Shown here piece by piece: positions 14,655 through 22,730 of a stretch of 43,134 nucleotides of DNA. Position 1 is the stretch's first letter. The number at the start of each line of letters is the position of its first letter. The DNA is from an uncultured Rhodospirillales bacterium (GTDB lineage: Bacteria; Pseudomonadota; Alphaproteobacteria; CACIAM-22H2). The DNA lies in assembly GCA_903860935.1 (NCBI GenBank), contig CAIOSQ010000068.1, positions 1 to 43,134 of the forward strand, written 5' to 3'. A program made the translations under genes and the position numbers. Below the pieces are notes generated by a model. That model searched no databases. It had not been told where the DNA came from and saw only the letters and a program-made list of their open reading frames with translations.

Positions 14655-15434
14655 TCAGGTCGTGCGCCGGCCTCTCCCGATCCCGAGCCCGAGAAGCGCG
14701 GCCGCGAGCAGAAATGCGGAGGCCGGCTCCGGGATGTCGCTGATCGGATCGTCGAGCTGGTCCTGGCTGAACGGGCTCACCAGCGCGCGGACCGGCCCGA
14801 AGGGAAGTAGCGGATCGGCGGCGATCGCAAGGTAGGCGAGGCTGAGCGCGCGCAATGGCGCATCCGGAGACACGAGGCGGAATTGCCCCGCCCCGAGGCC
14901 GTCGTTGCCGTCGACCGCCAGTTCCCAGATCGCCACCTGGAACGCGGCGACGCGGTCGCGCGAGGACGCGCCGGAGACGCCTTCGAAGCGCGGATCGGTC
15001 GGATCGGAGACAGCCGCCAGACGCTGGCCCCAGAGACGCGCGATTTGATCCGCCTTGGCGGACGGAAGCACGGTGTCGACGGGCTTCGCTTCGTAGAGCG
15101 CGGGCAACGCGATCTGCTGGCCGATCTCGAGACAGAAGGTCGGCAGGTCGAAGGCCGGCTCGCCGATGGGCGTGCCATCGGCGAGCGTCTCCAGGAGACG
15201 AAGACCGAACATGCCGGCTGCCAGCGTTTCCACAAGGCCGGCGTTGTAGACGCGAACCGTGCGCCAATGATCGGCGGAGACGAAATACGTTGCAGGACCG
15301 GAACCGCCCGGGGCGTTGGTCAACTGGAAGTACGGCGCCGCCTGCGCGGTCGGGCCGCCGCCAAGGACTCCGGTGGCCGCGACGAGCAAGATGGCGGAAA
15401 GGACATGACGAAGCTTGCGCAAGACACCCTCCAT
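14655..15434 (-). CDS. PEP-CTERM sorting-domain protein
   Basis: 259 aa from the ATG at 15434; the track's start at 15461 is a TTG without support. An N-terminal signal (LRKLRHVLSAILLVAATGVLG...AQA) is followed by a secreted domain I do not recognise. It includes an FCLEIGQQIALP stretch and WELAVDGNDG, reminiscent of Cys-containing extracellular PEP-CTERM proteins. The C-terminus is a complete tripartite sorting signal: IPEPASA, a hydrophobic helix (FLLAAALLGLGIG) and an Arg-rich tail (RGRR). Exosortase (EpsH/XrtA) should cleave and anchor or release such proteins at the surface, often with an exopolysaccharide locus. No exosortase is visible in the window. The 108-nt gap upstream shows no certain promoter. 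Confidence 0.85.
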   Translation of the reverse strand: MEGVLRKLRHVLSAILLVAATGVLGGGPTAQAAPYFQLTNAPGGSGPATYFVSADHWRTVRVYNAGLVETLAAGMFGLRLLETLADGTPIGEPAFDLPTFCLEIGQQIALPALYEAKPVDTVLPSAKADQIARLWGQRLAAVSDPTDPRFEGVSGASSRDRVAAFQVAIWELAVDGNDGLGAGQFRLVSPDAPLRALSLAYLAIAADPLLPFGPVRALVSPFSQDQLDDPISDIPEPASAFLLAAALLGLGIGRGRRTT

Positions 15435-15542
15435 GCGTTGGGGCGTCCAGCCACGCAACAATCATGCCTGACGCAAAATGCCTCGCTTTTCTTGGCTATT
15501 CGGCATGTCGGTCCTCCGGCATGGCAGATTTCCCGATCACGC

Positions 15543-16820
15543 TCATGCGCAATCCGTGGCAGCGTTTTCGTCATGCGGCGCGAAGGTTTCCAGCCGCGCG
15601 CGCACGGCCTCGGCGGCGTGCCGCGCGGTGGCGAAGCATGCCTGCAGCAGATAGCCGCCGGTGGGCGCGTCCCAGTCGAGCATCTCGCCGCACGCGAACA
15701 CGCCCGGTCGGCGCTTGAGCATCAGCCCATCGTCGAGTTCGTCCCAGGCGATGCCGCCGGCGGACGAGATCGCGCGATCGAGCGCGGCGAGGCCATGCAC
15801 GGCAAGCGGCAGGTTCTTGATCGCCCTGGCGAGGGTGTCGGGCGCCTCCGGCAACGCGGCGCCATGGACTTCGCGCAGCAGAGCGACGGACACCGGGGCC
15901 AAGGAGAGGGCGCTGCGCAGGAACGAGGACAGCGACCGTGCGCCGCGCCGCGCGCCGCGCAGACGCGCCGCAAGCGTCGTGGCGTCCAGGTCCGGCCGCA
16001 GATCGAGGATGATCGCGGCGACACCGCGCGCCGCCAGCGCCGCGCGGACAGGTGCGGAAAGCGCGTAGACCGCGCCACCCTCCAGGCCATCGCGTGTGAC
16101 GATCGCTTCCCCGCGCACGCGCGTCTCGCCGATGGAGAGGGCGATACGCTTGAGCGGCGTGCCGGCGAAGTGCGTGGCGAGCCGTTCGCTCCAGGCGATG
16201 CGCAGGCCGCAATTGGACGCCACGAGATCTGCGACGGCGATGCCGGTCGCGCGCAGGATTGCGACCCAGCCGCCATCGGCGCCCAGCCGCGGCCAGCTGG
16301 CGCCGCCGAGCGCCAGGATGGTGGCGTCCGGCGCCACGTCCTCGACAGCGCCGTCAGGCGTCTCCAGGCGCAGCGCGCCCGTATCGCTCCAGCCGATCCA
16401 GCGTCTGCGCAAGGCCCACCGGACGCCGCGCTCGTCCAGCCGGCGGGTCCATGCACGCAGCAGGGGAGACGCCTTCATCGCGACCGGAAAGATCCGCCCA
16501 CTGCTGCCCACGAAGGTCGGCTGGCCAAGCCCCGCGCACCAGTCGCGCACGGCCTCGGGCGGAAAGGCGTCGATCATCGGGGCGAGCCGCGCTGCCGATT
16601 GACCGTAACGGGCGACGAAGGCCGCGCGCGGTTCCGTGTGGCTCAGGTTGAGCCCACCGCGTCCGGCCATCAGGAATTTTCGTCCGAGCCCCGGCATGCG
16701 ATCGATCACCAGGACGTCGTGGTCGGACGATAGCAGGTCAGCCGCCATGAGCCCGGCGGGGCCGCCGCCAAGGATCGCGACGGACCGGCGCCGCCTCGCC
16801 GCCGCGATCGGCCCGGTCAC
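15543..16820 (-). CDS. BaiN/HI0933-like FAD flavoprotein (TIGR03862-type)
   Basis: 425 aa from a GTG at 16820 that overlaps the larA stop (GTGA, 16817-16820). The 876-aa ORF in the track is only an upstream-open frame, not a fusion with larA. It has an N-terminal Rossmann motif [16 protein letters not shown] (about residues 14-29), then [20 protein letters not shown], the hallmark K-x-x-x-(S/A)GxGGxNxTN-like segment of HI0933 flavoproteins. The FAD-contact [13 protein letters not shown] and the C-terminal [27 protein letters not shown]-like motif complete the family. The substrate is unknown; relatives reduce unsaturated bile-acid intermediates or act on unknown compounds. Coupling to larA hints at a shared metabolite. 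Confidence 0.85.
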   Translation of the reverse strand: [425 protein letters not shown]

Positions 16821-18109
16821 GCGCCAGCCGCGACGACCGGGACGACGTAAGGTCCCTCGGGAATCACCGCGACGCCGCGGTCGCCGGTGCGCGCGATGCT
16901 GGCGCGCACGGCGTCGGCGACCGAGGCGATCGTCTCCACGCCGGTGAGCGCGCGCAGCTCCGCGTCGAGGCCCGTGGTGTAGAGCTGGATGCGGCCCTTG
17001 CGCATGGGCTTGAGCTGCATCTCGGTCTGCCATTCGTCGATTTCTGCGAGGCTCTTGGCGGTCAGCGTCGCGAGGAAGCGGTCGGGGCCAAGCTCCACCA
17101 GCCGGCGCTGTGCCTCCTTGAATTCGCCCGATCCGAATCCCTCCGAGCATTCCGATGCGATGATCAGCGTGCCGCCCGGCGCGAGGATGTCGAGTGGGGT
17201 CACCATGCCCTTGACCGTCTGATAATAAGTCTTGTCGAGCGGATAGCCGGCCGAGGAGGTGACGATGGTGCCGAACTGTCGGCCGACCGCGACGCGCGTC
17301 GCCTTGTCGATGAAGGCCACGGCGGCGAGATGGCTTGCGACGATCTCGCCGAAGCTGACGAAGACGAGGTCGCGCGCCTCGTCGATCACGGTGTTGAGCG
17401 CGTAGACGTCGCCAAGCCGGCGGACGATCTGCAACTGTTCCTCGTGCAACGGATTGCCGACGAGGTTGCACTGAACCGCAAGCGGATCCTCCATGAAGCG
17501 CGCGGAATGGAAGGTGCGGATCGTCGTGTGATGCGCGACGCCGGGGGCCACGACCTTGCGGCCTCCGGACCAGCCGGCCATGAAATGCGGCTCGACGAGG
17601 CCCGTTGCGATGCGCAGTTCGGCCTCGGCGAAGAGTCGGTTGATCCGGATCGGCACCCCGCGCGTCGGCGTGACGCCGAGATCGACATGGTCCTCGTCGT
17701 TGCGCGCGAAATGGTTGACCACGCGCACCGTCTCCAGAACCCAGGGATCGCCGACCAACTCGGCGAGCTCGGCGCCTTCGTTGGGCCGGTGCAGGCCGGT
17801 GGCGACGAGGACGGTGATGCCGTCGGCCGGAATGCCGGCCGCCATCATCTGCTCGATCATCGGGCGCAGGAAAAGATGGTTGGGGACTGGGCGCGTGATG
17901 TCGCAGATCAGGATGCAGGCGCTGCGCCGGCCAGTCGCAAGACGGGGCAGCGACGCCGAGCCGATGGGTGCCGCAAGCGCCGCCGCTATGGCACCGCGCG
18001 GATCGGCGAGCTTGGGCAGATCCGGCTTGCGGATGATGCGGGGCTCGGCCTCCGGTGGCAGATCCACGGCCAGGTGCGCACGGCCGAACGCGATCTCGAT
18101 TCTGCTCAT
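16817..18109 (-). CDS. larA: LarA-family nickel-pincer racemase/epimerase
   Basis: 430 aa from the ATG at 18109. It aligns with Lactobacillus plantarum LarA by its key residues: Asp70/Arg73 in DITRP, His107 in TGLHRPN, His175 in VEPHF, Lys185 in SGGRK (the lysine that binds the nickel-pincer nucleotide covalently) and His201, the Ni ligand. All are present, so a working NPN enzyme is expected. L. plantarum LarA racemises D/L-lactate; many relatives act on other 2-hydroxy acids or sugar acids, so the substrate is open. The product lies in one operon with the complete cofactor pathway (larC, larE, larB), each pair overlapping. Confidence 0.9.
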   Translation of the reverse strand: MSRIEIAFGRAHLAVDLPPEAEPRIIRKPDLPKLADPRGAIAAALAAPIGSASLPRLATGRRSACILICDITRPVPNHLFLRPMIEQMMAAGIPADGITVLVATGLHRPNEGAELAELVGDPWVLETVRVVNHFARNDEDHVDLGVTPTRGVPIRINRLFAEAELRIATGLVEPHFMAGWSGGRKVVAPGVAHHTTIRTFHSARFMEDPLAVQCNLVGNPLHEEQLQIVRRLGDVYALNTVIDEARDLVFVSFGEIVASHLAAVAFIDKATRVAVGRQFGTIVTSSAGYPLDKTYYQTVKGMVTPLDILAPGGTLIIASECSEGFGSGEFKEAQRRLVELGPDRFLATLTAKSLAEIDEWQTEMQLKPMRKGRIQLYTTGLDAELRALTGVETIASVADAVRASIARTGDRGVAVIPEGPYVVPVVAAGA

Positions 18110-18780
18110 GTCCTGTCCTTCGCGTCGATGAGCCGCAGCGCCCGCAAGGCGGCGCAGGCGGCCCCGTAGCCATTGTCGATGTTCATCACCGGTACGCCTG
18201 GCGCGCAGCTGGCGAGGGCGGCATGCAGCGCGCTTTCGCCACGATTGGCGACGCCGTACCCGGTCGAGGTCGGTACGCCGACGACAATCCCGGGAACGAG
18301 GCCACCGAGCACGCTGATGAGCGCGGCGTCCATGCCCGCGACCGCGATCACGACAGGATGGCGCACGATCTCGGGCACGCGCTCCATCAGCCGCCATATG
18401 CCGGCGACGCCGACATCGTAGATCTCCGTGGGCGCCACGCCGGCGAAGGCGAGGGTCCGGGCCGCCTCGCGGCAGACGCGCAGATCCGAGGTGCCGGCGC
18501 CGACGATCGCCACGCGTCCGGTGCGCGCCGGCGCCGCGACGACGCCGAAGAAGCCGGTCTGGGAGAGCGGGTCGTAGTCGAGCCGGACCCGATGCGTGGC
18601 GGGCAGGGCGTCATGCGCCACCGGATCGAGCCGCGTCATCAGGATCGCGCCGTCGCGCTCCGCGACACGGTCGAGGATGGCGGCGAGATGCGGTTGCGAC
18701 TTGCCCGCGCAGAGCACGGCTTCATCGAGACCGATGCGCGCGCCACGGGCGAAATCCAGGTTGATGCCGGTCTCAGACAT
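18106..18780 (-). CDS. larB: LarB, nicotinic acid adenine dinucleotide carboxylase/hydrolase
   Basis: 224 aa from the ATG at 18780. It has the C-terminal PurE/AIR-carboxylase-like domain of LarB, with VAIVGAGTSDLRVCREAARTL (about residues 90-110), the YDVGVAGIWRL segment, AVAGMDAALISVLGGLVPGIVVGVPTSTGYG and a final MNIDNGYGAA. LarB carboxylates C5 of the pyridinium ring of nicotinic acid adenine dinucleotide and hydrolyses the phosphoanhydride to give P2CMN, the first step in nickel-pincer cofactor synthesis. It overlaps larE by 8 nt and larA by ATGA. Confidence 0.93.
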   Translation of the reverse strand: MSETGINLDFARGARIGLDEAVLCAGKSQPHLAAILDRVAERDGAILMTRLDPVAHDALPATHRVRLDYDPLSQTGFFGVVAAPARTGRVAIVGAGTSDLRVCREAARTLAFAGVAPTEIYDVGVAGIWRLMERVPEIVRHPVVIAVAGMDAALISVLGGLVPGIVVGVPTSTGYGVANRGESALHAALASCAPGVPVMNIDNGYGAACAALRALRLIDAKDRT

Positions 18781-19594
18781 TGGCGGGCTCCGCCGCGGGA
18801 CGCAGAAAGGCGCTGCCCATGCGATAGGGCGCGAAGGCGAGCGGACGATCCCCGCCGGGCAGAGCGGCGATCGCGGCGGCAAGCCCGGCGCGCTGCTCCG
18901 GGGCCAGGCTGGCGAGCGTCGTGGCGTCGAGTTCCACCACCAGCCCGGTACGCCGGACGCGACAGCGCAGCGTCGCCGCGGCGCCCAGTCGCGACGCGAG
19001 AAGGGTCTCCGCGGCGTGCACGAGCGCGAGATCGGCGGGATCGATCGCGATGCCCGTCTCGACGCGGCTCGACAGGCACGGCGAGGCCGGCAGTTCGGCG
19101 ATGTCGCCAAGGCCGAGCTTGCGTGACAGTGCCCGGACGCCGGCCTTGTCGATCCCGGCCTCGACATAAGGATGCCGGACGCCATGCTCGGCTGCGGCCT
19201 TGAGGCCGGGACGCCAGTCGGAGAGGTCGTCGCGATTGGTTCCGGACAGGATCTGCGCGCGCGTCGCGGCGGCGATGCCGGCATAGAGGTTGGTCTTGCA
19301 ATAGAAGCAGCGATCGGAGGGATTGGCGCGATAGCGAGGGTCGGCGAATTCCCCCGCATCCAGGATGTGAAGTTGCCAGCCCTCTGCCGCCGCGAGATCG
19401 CGTACGCGCCGGGTCGCATCGGGCGGGACGGCCGGCGAAACGGCGTGCATCATTGTCGCGCGCCGCCCCAGCGCGCGATGCGCCAACGCCGCGAGTGTCG
19501 TGCTGTCGACGCCGCCGCTGACCGCGACCGCGGCCACCTCGAATGCGCCCAGGATGCGCGTCAACTCCAGGGCCGCGTCGTTCGCCTCGCTCAT
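18773..19594 (-). CDS. larE: LarE, ATP-dependent sacrificial sulfur transferase
   Basis: 273 aa from the ATG at 19594. The ATP-pyrophosphatase P-loop AVSGGVDSTT lies at residues 24-33 (SGGVDS 26-31). Cys173 in ASPCLSSR corresponds to the sacrificial Cys176 of L. plantarum LarE, whose sulfur is donated to convert the pyridinium dicarboxylate to the dithiocarboxylate. A CFYCK motif (96-100) adds two further cysteines. LarE adenylates the substrate carboxylates from LarB before sulfur transfer. It overlaps larC (19591-19594) and larB, so stoichiometry of the pathway is probably set by coupling. Confidence 0.93.
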   Translation of the reverse strand: MSEANDAALELTRILGAFEVAAVAVSGGVDSTTLAALAHRALGRRATMMHAVSPAVPPDATRRVRDLAAAEGWQLHILDAGEFADPRYRANPSDRCFYCKTNLYAGIAAATRAQILSGTNRDDLSDWRPGLKAAAEHGVRHPYVEAGIDKAGVRALSRKLGLGDIAELPASPCLSSRVETGIAIDPADLALVHAAETLLASRLGAAATLRCRVRRTGLVVELDATTLASLAPEQRAGLAAAIAALPGGDRPLAFAPYRMGSAFLRPAAEPANV

Positions 19595-20790
19595 CGTCCG
19601 TCCTCTGTCCCATGGGTGTCCTCGATCCGCCGCCGCAGGGCTTCGCGCGCGGCGCGATCGCCCGCTGCGGCGGCGATATCGTCCATGTCGGCTTTTGCCG
19701 TCGTCGTTCCGTCCGGCCGGTTCGCGGTCTTGACCCGTATGCGAGCGCCACCGGCATCCACGCGCGTGGCGAGGCTGCGCGCGAGGACGCGGCGCGTGAC
19801 GCGTTCGATGCGCAGGCCAAGCGTCGAGGTCTGGGCGAGACATGCCTCCGCTGCGGCGTCGAGCACGTCCAGCCGCGCAAGCACCTGGATCTGGGCGAGC
19901 ATGCGGCCTTTCTTGCCGAAGACGGGGCACTGCAGGACATCGAGCACGCCCGGCAGCGCCCGCAACCGGTCGAGGCCGATGGCGAGATCCTCGGGCGTCT
20001 GGTCGTCGACTTCGAAGCGGATCGCCCCGATCTCCTCGTCCTGGCTTGCCACCGGCGCATGCATCGCGTCCTCGAAAGCGGATACGCGCAGGACGTTGCT
20101 GATGCCGGGAAAGCGCTTCGTCCCGAATCCGTAGCCGACACGGCCCATGCGCAGCCGCCGCCGCGGAAGACCTGGCGCCGGCGCGAGATGGCGCAGGATC
20201 GCGGCACCGGTCGGCGTCACCCGCTCGCCCAATCGTCCATCGTCGACGATCTCGAAGCCTTCGATCAGGAGCGCGGTCGCCGGTGGCGGCACAGGCAATT
20301 CGCCATGGGCGCTGCGAACGCGGCCGGCACCGATCGGGAGCGGTGCGGTCGACCAACTCGTCGCGCCGATGCCATCGATCAGCGCCGCGGCGGCGACGAT
20401 GTCGACGATCGAGTCCCAGGCGCCGACCTCGTGAAAAGACACATCCTCTGCGGCGACGCCGTGGACGCGTCCCTCGGCCTCGGCGAGGGTCGCGAAGATC
20501 GCGATTGCTCGCCGTGCGACCCCCGGCTCAAGCCGCGCGCCTTCAAGCATGGCGCGGATGTCGCGAAACGCGCGGTGATGGGCGTCGCGTCGCGGCGGCG
20601 CGACCAGAAAGCGGGTCCCCGTCAGCGTTCCGTCGTTGAACGGCGCAGGGCCGGCAGCGACCCCGTCGGGCAGGTCGAGCGCGGCGAGCGCGGCGTCGAC
20701 CGAGCGCGCCTGCGCGGGCCACGCGTCGAGCAGCGCCGCCGCGAACATGTCTCCGGCGATGCCGCCGACTGGTTCGAGATGGATATGCAT
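19591..20790 (-). CDS. larC: LarC, nickel insertase for the pincer cofactor
   Basis: 399 aa from the ATG at 20790, where the product begins [16 protein letters not shown], the diagnostic LarC start. A His-rich internal stretch, the [17 protein letters not shown] motif and a C-terminal domain ([24 protein letters not shown]) complete the family. LarC inserts Ni(II) into the pincer mononucleotide using CTP. In L. plantarum the gene is split into larC1/larC2 and joined by ribosomal frameshifting; here it is one continuous frame. First gene of the minus-strand larCEBA operon, divergent from the aldo/keto reductase. No nickel transporter gene is in the window. Confidence 0.93.
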   Translation of the reverse strand: MHIHLEPVGGIAGDMFAAALLDAWPAQARSVDAALAALDLPDGVAAGPAPFNDGTLTGTRFLVAPPRRDAHHRAFRDIRAMLEGARLEPGVARRAIAIFATLAEAEGRVHGVAAEDVSFHEVGAWDSIVDIVAAAALIDGIGATSWSTAPLPIGAGRVRSAHGELPVPPPATALLIEGFEIVDDGRLGERVTPTGAAILRHLAPAPGLPRRRLRMGRVGYGFGTKRFPGISNVLRVSAFEDAMHAPVASQDEEIGAIRFEVDDQTPEDLAIGLDRLRALPGVLDVLQCPVFGKKGRMLAQIQVLARLDVLDAAAEACLAQTSTLGLRIERVTRRVLARSLATRVDAGGARIRVKTANRPDGTTTAKADMDDIAAAAGDRAAREALRRRIEDTHGTEDGR

Positions 20791-20811
20791 GGCCGCATCA
20801 TAGCCGAAAGC

Positions 20812-20841
20812 GCGACGCGTCGCTTGCCAAGCGCGTCGCTT
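20812..20841. promoter_or_regulatory. repeat cluster in the larC/aldo-keto reductase divergent region
   Basis: A perfect 12-bp palindrome GCGACGCGTCGC (20812-20823) overlaps a direct repeat GCGTCGCTT that occurs at 20817-20825 and again at 20833-20841, 16 nt apart. It lies centrally in the 86-nt space between two divergent starts, where an operator is expected. GC-rich sequence makes chance palindromes common. Confidence 0.3.
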
Positions 20842-20876
20842 CGGCGCCTGATGTCCGGCGACCGTGGAGGGGTGGT

Positions 20877-21743
20877 ATGGCAATCGAGAAACGCATGTTC
20901 GGGCGGACGGGGCATATGAGCTCCGCCGTGATCTTCGGCGCCGCGGCCCTCGCCCGCGCGGACGAGGGGACCGCGGAGCGGGTGCTTGACCTGCTGCTGC
21001 GCTACGACGTCAATCATATCGATACCGCCGCGCGATACGGCGAGTCCGAAGTGCATGTCGGGCGCTGGATGGAGCGTCACCGCGATCGCTTCTTCCTGGC
21101 GACGAAAACCGGGGAGCGCGACTATGCCGGCGCGCGTGACGGCATCGCGCGATCGCTGGAGCGGTTGCGCACCGACTGCATCGACATGATCCAGCTCCAT
21201 GCCCTCGTGCATCCCGATGAATGGGAGCGCGCGCTTGGACCGGGCGGCGCGCTCGAGGCCTGCATCGAGGCGCGGGCCGCCGGCAAGGTCCGCTTCATCG
21301 GCGTGACCGGGCATGGGTGGACGATCGCCGCGATGCACCGCCGGAGCCTGATGCGGTTCGATTTCGATTCGATCCTGATGCCCTGGAACTGGGTCGCCGC
21401 GCGTCATCCGACCTATGCAGCCGATTTCGAGCGCACGGCGGCGCTTGCAGAGGAGCGCGGCGCCGCGATCCAGACCATCAAGGGCATCGCCCGCGGCCCC
21501 TGGGCGGCCGGCGTGACACGGGATCGGACGACCTGGTACCAGCCGCTGGAGGGCATGGACGATATCCGGCCGTCGGTGCATTGGGTCCTGTCTCGGCCAG
21601 GTGTCTTCCTGTGCTCGGCGGGCGATGTCGGCTTGCTCCCGCTGGTCCTCGAGGCCGCGTGCGAGAAGATAAGCAGGCCCGACGATGCCGAGATGGCCGC
21701 CTTGAGCGAGCGGACGGGCCTGTCGTCGATCTTCGGTCTGTGA
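20877..21743 (+). CDS. aldo/keto reductase
   Basis: 288 aa, short for the family (usually about 310-340). The catalytic tetrad of the AKR barrel is in place: Asp49 and Tyr54 in [12 protein letters not shown], Lys77 in ATKTGE and His108 in [17 protein letters not shown] (about residues 136-146) matches the conserved strand that follows. The usual C-terminal NADP-binding motif is only weakly recognisable ([16 protein letters not shown]). Reduction of an aldehyde or sugar carbonyl is expected; no substrate is evident. A strong GGAGGGG precedes the ATG. It is divergent from larC and could share its regulation. Confidence 0.82.
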   Translation: MAIEKRMFGRTGHMSSAVIFGAAALARADEGTAERVLDLLLRYDVNHIDTAARYGESEVHVGRWMERHRDRFFLATKTGERDYAGARDGIARSLERLRTDCIDMIQLHALVHPDEWERALGPGGALEACIEARAAGKVRFIGVTGHGWTIAAMHRRSLMRFDFDSILMPWNWVAARHPTYAADFERTAALAEERGAAIQTIKGIARGPWAAGVTRDRTTWYQPLEGMDDIRPSVHWVLSRPGVFLCSAGDVGLLPLVLEAACEKISRPDDAEMAALSERTGLSSIFGL

Positions 21744-21755
21744 GGTCCGGCGGCG

Positions 21756-21772
21756 CTTTACGTTTCTTTACG
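21756..21772. promoter_or_regulatory. 10-bp-period direct repeat upstream of the PhnD-like gene
   Basis: CTTTACG occurs at 21756-21762 and 21766-21772, exactly one helical turn apart, in the 113-nt gap before the binding-protein gene. Head-to-tail repeats with 10-11 bp period are typical sites of OmpR-family response regulators, and the downstream genes encode a binding protein and a hybrid kinase. No regulator is identified. Confidence 0.35.
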
Positions 21773-21856
21773 CGCCCCGGTTCCTGGATGGTCCTAATCT
21801 CCTGCTGCTTCGGTCGGCGTTTGTCGCCGCCCAAGCATAGGATTGGATATCGTCGC

Positions 21857-22699
21857 ATGCTTGCATCGCTTGCCCGCGCCGTGGCGCTGTTCGGGTTGTT
21901 CCTGACATCGGCACCGGCGGTCGCGCAGGAGCCCTATCGCTTCTCGCCCGTCAACCAGTGGGACATCAACCGGACCGCGTCCTACTGGAACCCGATCATT
22001 CAGTATGTCTCGCAACGCAGCGGCTTGCCGCTGCAGCTGAAGATCGGCCGCACCTCCGCCGACACGACCGCCTATGTCCTCGCGCAGGAGGTCGAGTTCA
22101 TCTTCAGCAACCACATGTTCAACCCCCAGCGCATGGCCCTGGGATGGAAGGTATTCGGACGGCGCAACGGTCCGTTGCTGCGCGGACAGATCGCCGTTCC
22201 CGCAGACTCGACGATCACATCCCTGGACCAGCTGCGTGACCAGGAAGTGGCCTTTGCCGGCAACGAGGCATTCGTCGGTTACAAGCTCCCGATGGCACAG
22301 CTCGTGGCGCAATCCATTCCCGTGAAGGCGGTGTTCAGCGGCAACCAGAACGCGGCCTTCGCGCAGATGTTCGCGGGCCGCGCGAAGGCGGTCGGCAGCA
22401 ATTCGATGCTGATCGACGGGTTCGCCGAGCGCGAGAAGAAGGGCTTTCGCGTCCTGTGGAGTTCGGAAGGTTTCCACGATCTTGCGCTGATGGCGTCCTC
22501 GAAGGTGCCGCAGGCCCATGTCGACGCCATCGCGGCGGCCTTTTTCGCCATGCATCTGGATCCCGGCGGTCGCAAGACCCTGGAGGCGGCATCGGCGGTC
22601 GTGTCTCTGACGGTCGAGGATCATTTCGTTCCCGCGTCGATGGACGACTACCAGAATTATGTCGGCTTCTTCGAGGCGGCGCCGGCCTTCCTGCGGTGA
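21857..22699 (+). CDS. PhnD-like periplasmic binding protein, probable sensor subunit
   Basis: 280 aa from the ATG at 21857, which gives a signal peptide ending SAPAVAQ before [12 protein letters not shown]. The track's longer ORF overlays the previous gene. The fold is that of phosphate/phosphonate/phosphite binding proteins (PhnD-like): [21 protein letters not shown], a [16 protein letters not shown] stretch and [20 protein letters not shown]. No ABC permease or ATPase follows. Instead the next gene, 31 nt on, is a hybrid histidine kinase with a periplasmic domain. The protein therefore most likely presents a ligand to that kinase, as TorT does to TorS, rather than feeding a transporter. 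The ligand is unknown. Confidence 0.82.
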   Translation: MLASLARAVALFGLFLTSAPAVAQEPYRFSPVNQWDINRTASYWNPIIQYVSQRSGLPLQLKIGRTSADTTAYVLAQEVEFIFSNHMFNPQRMALGWKVFGRRNGPLLRGQIAVPADSTITSLDQLRDQEVAFAGNEAFVGYKLPMAQLVAQSIPVKAVFSGNQNAAFAQMFAGRAKAVGSNSMLIDGFAEREKKGFRVLWSSEGFHDLALMASSKVPQAHVDAIAAAFFAMHLDPGGRKTLEAASAVVSLTVEDHFVPASMDDYQNYVGFFEAAPAFLR

Positions 22700-22730
22700 G
22701 CGTGACGCGCCGGACACCGGACGAGAAGAC

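Noticed and set aside
15543-18173. 876-aa ORF suggesting a LarA-flavoprotein fusion
   Set aside because: The part upstream of 16820 is larA read in the wrong frame; LarA residues appear only in the frame ending at 16817.
21857-22699. Phosphonate ABC importer
   Set aside because: No PhnC or PhnE homologue adjacent; the next gene is a histidine kinase.
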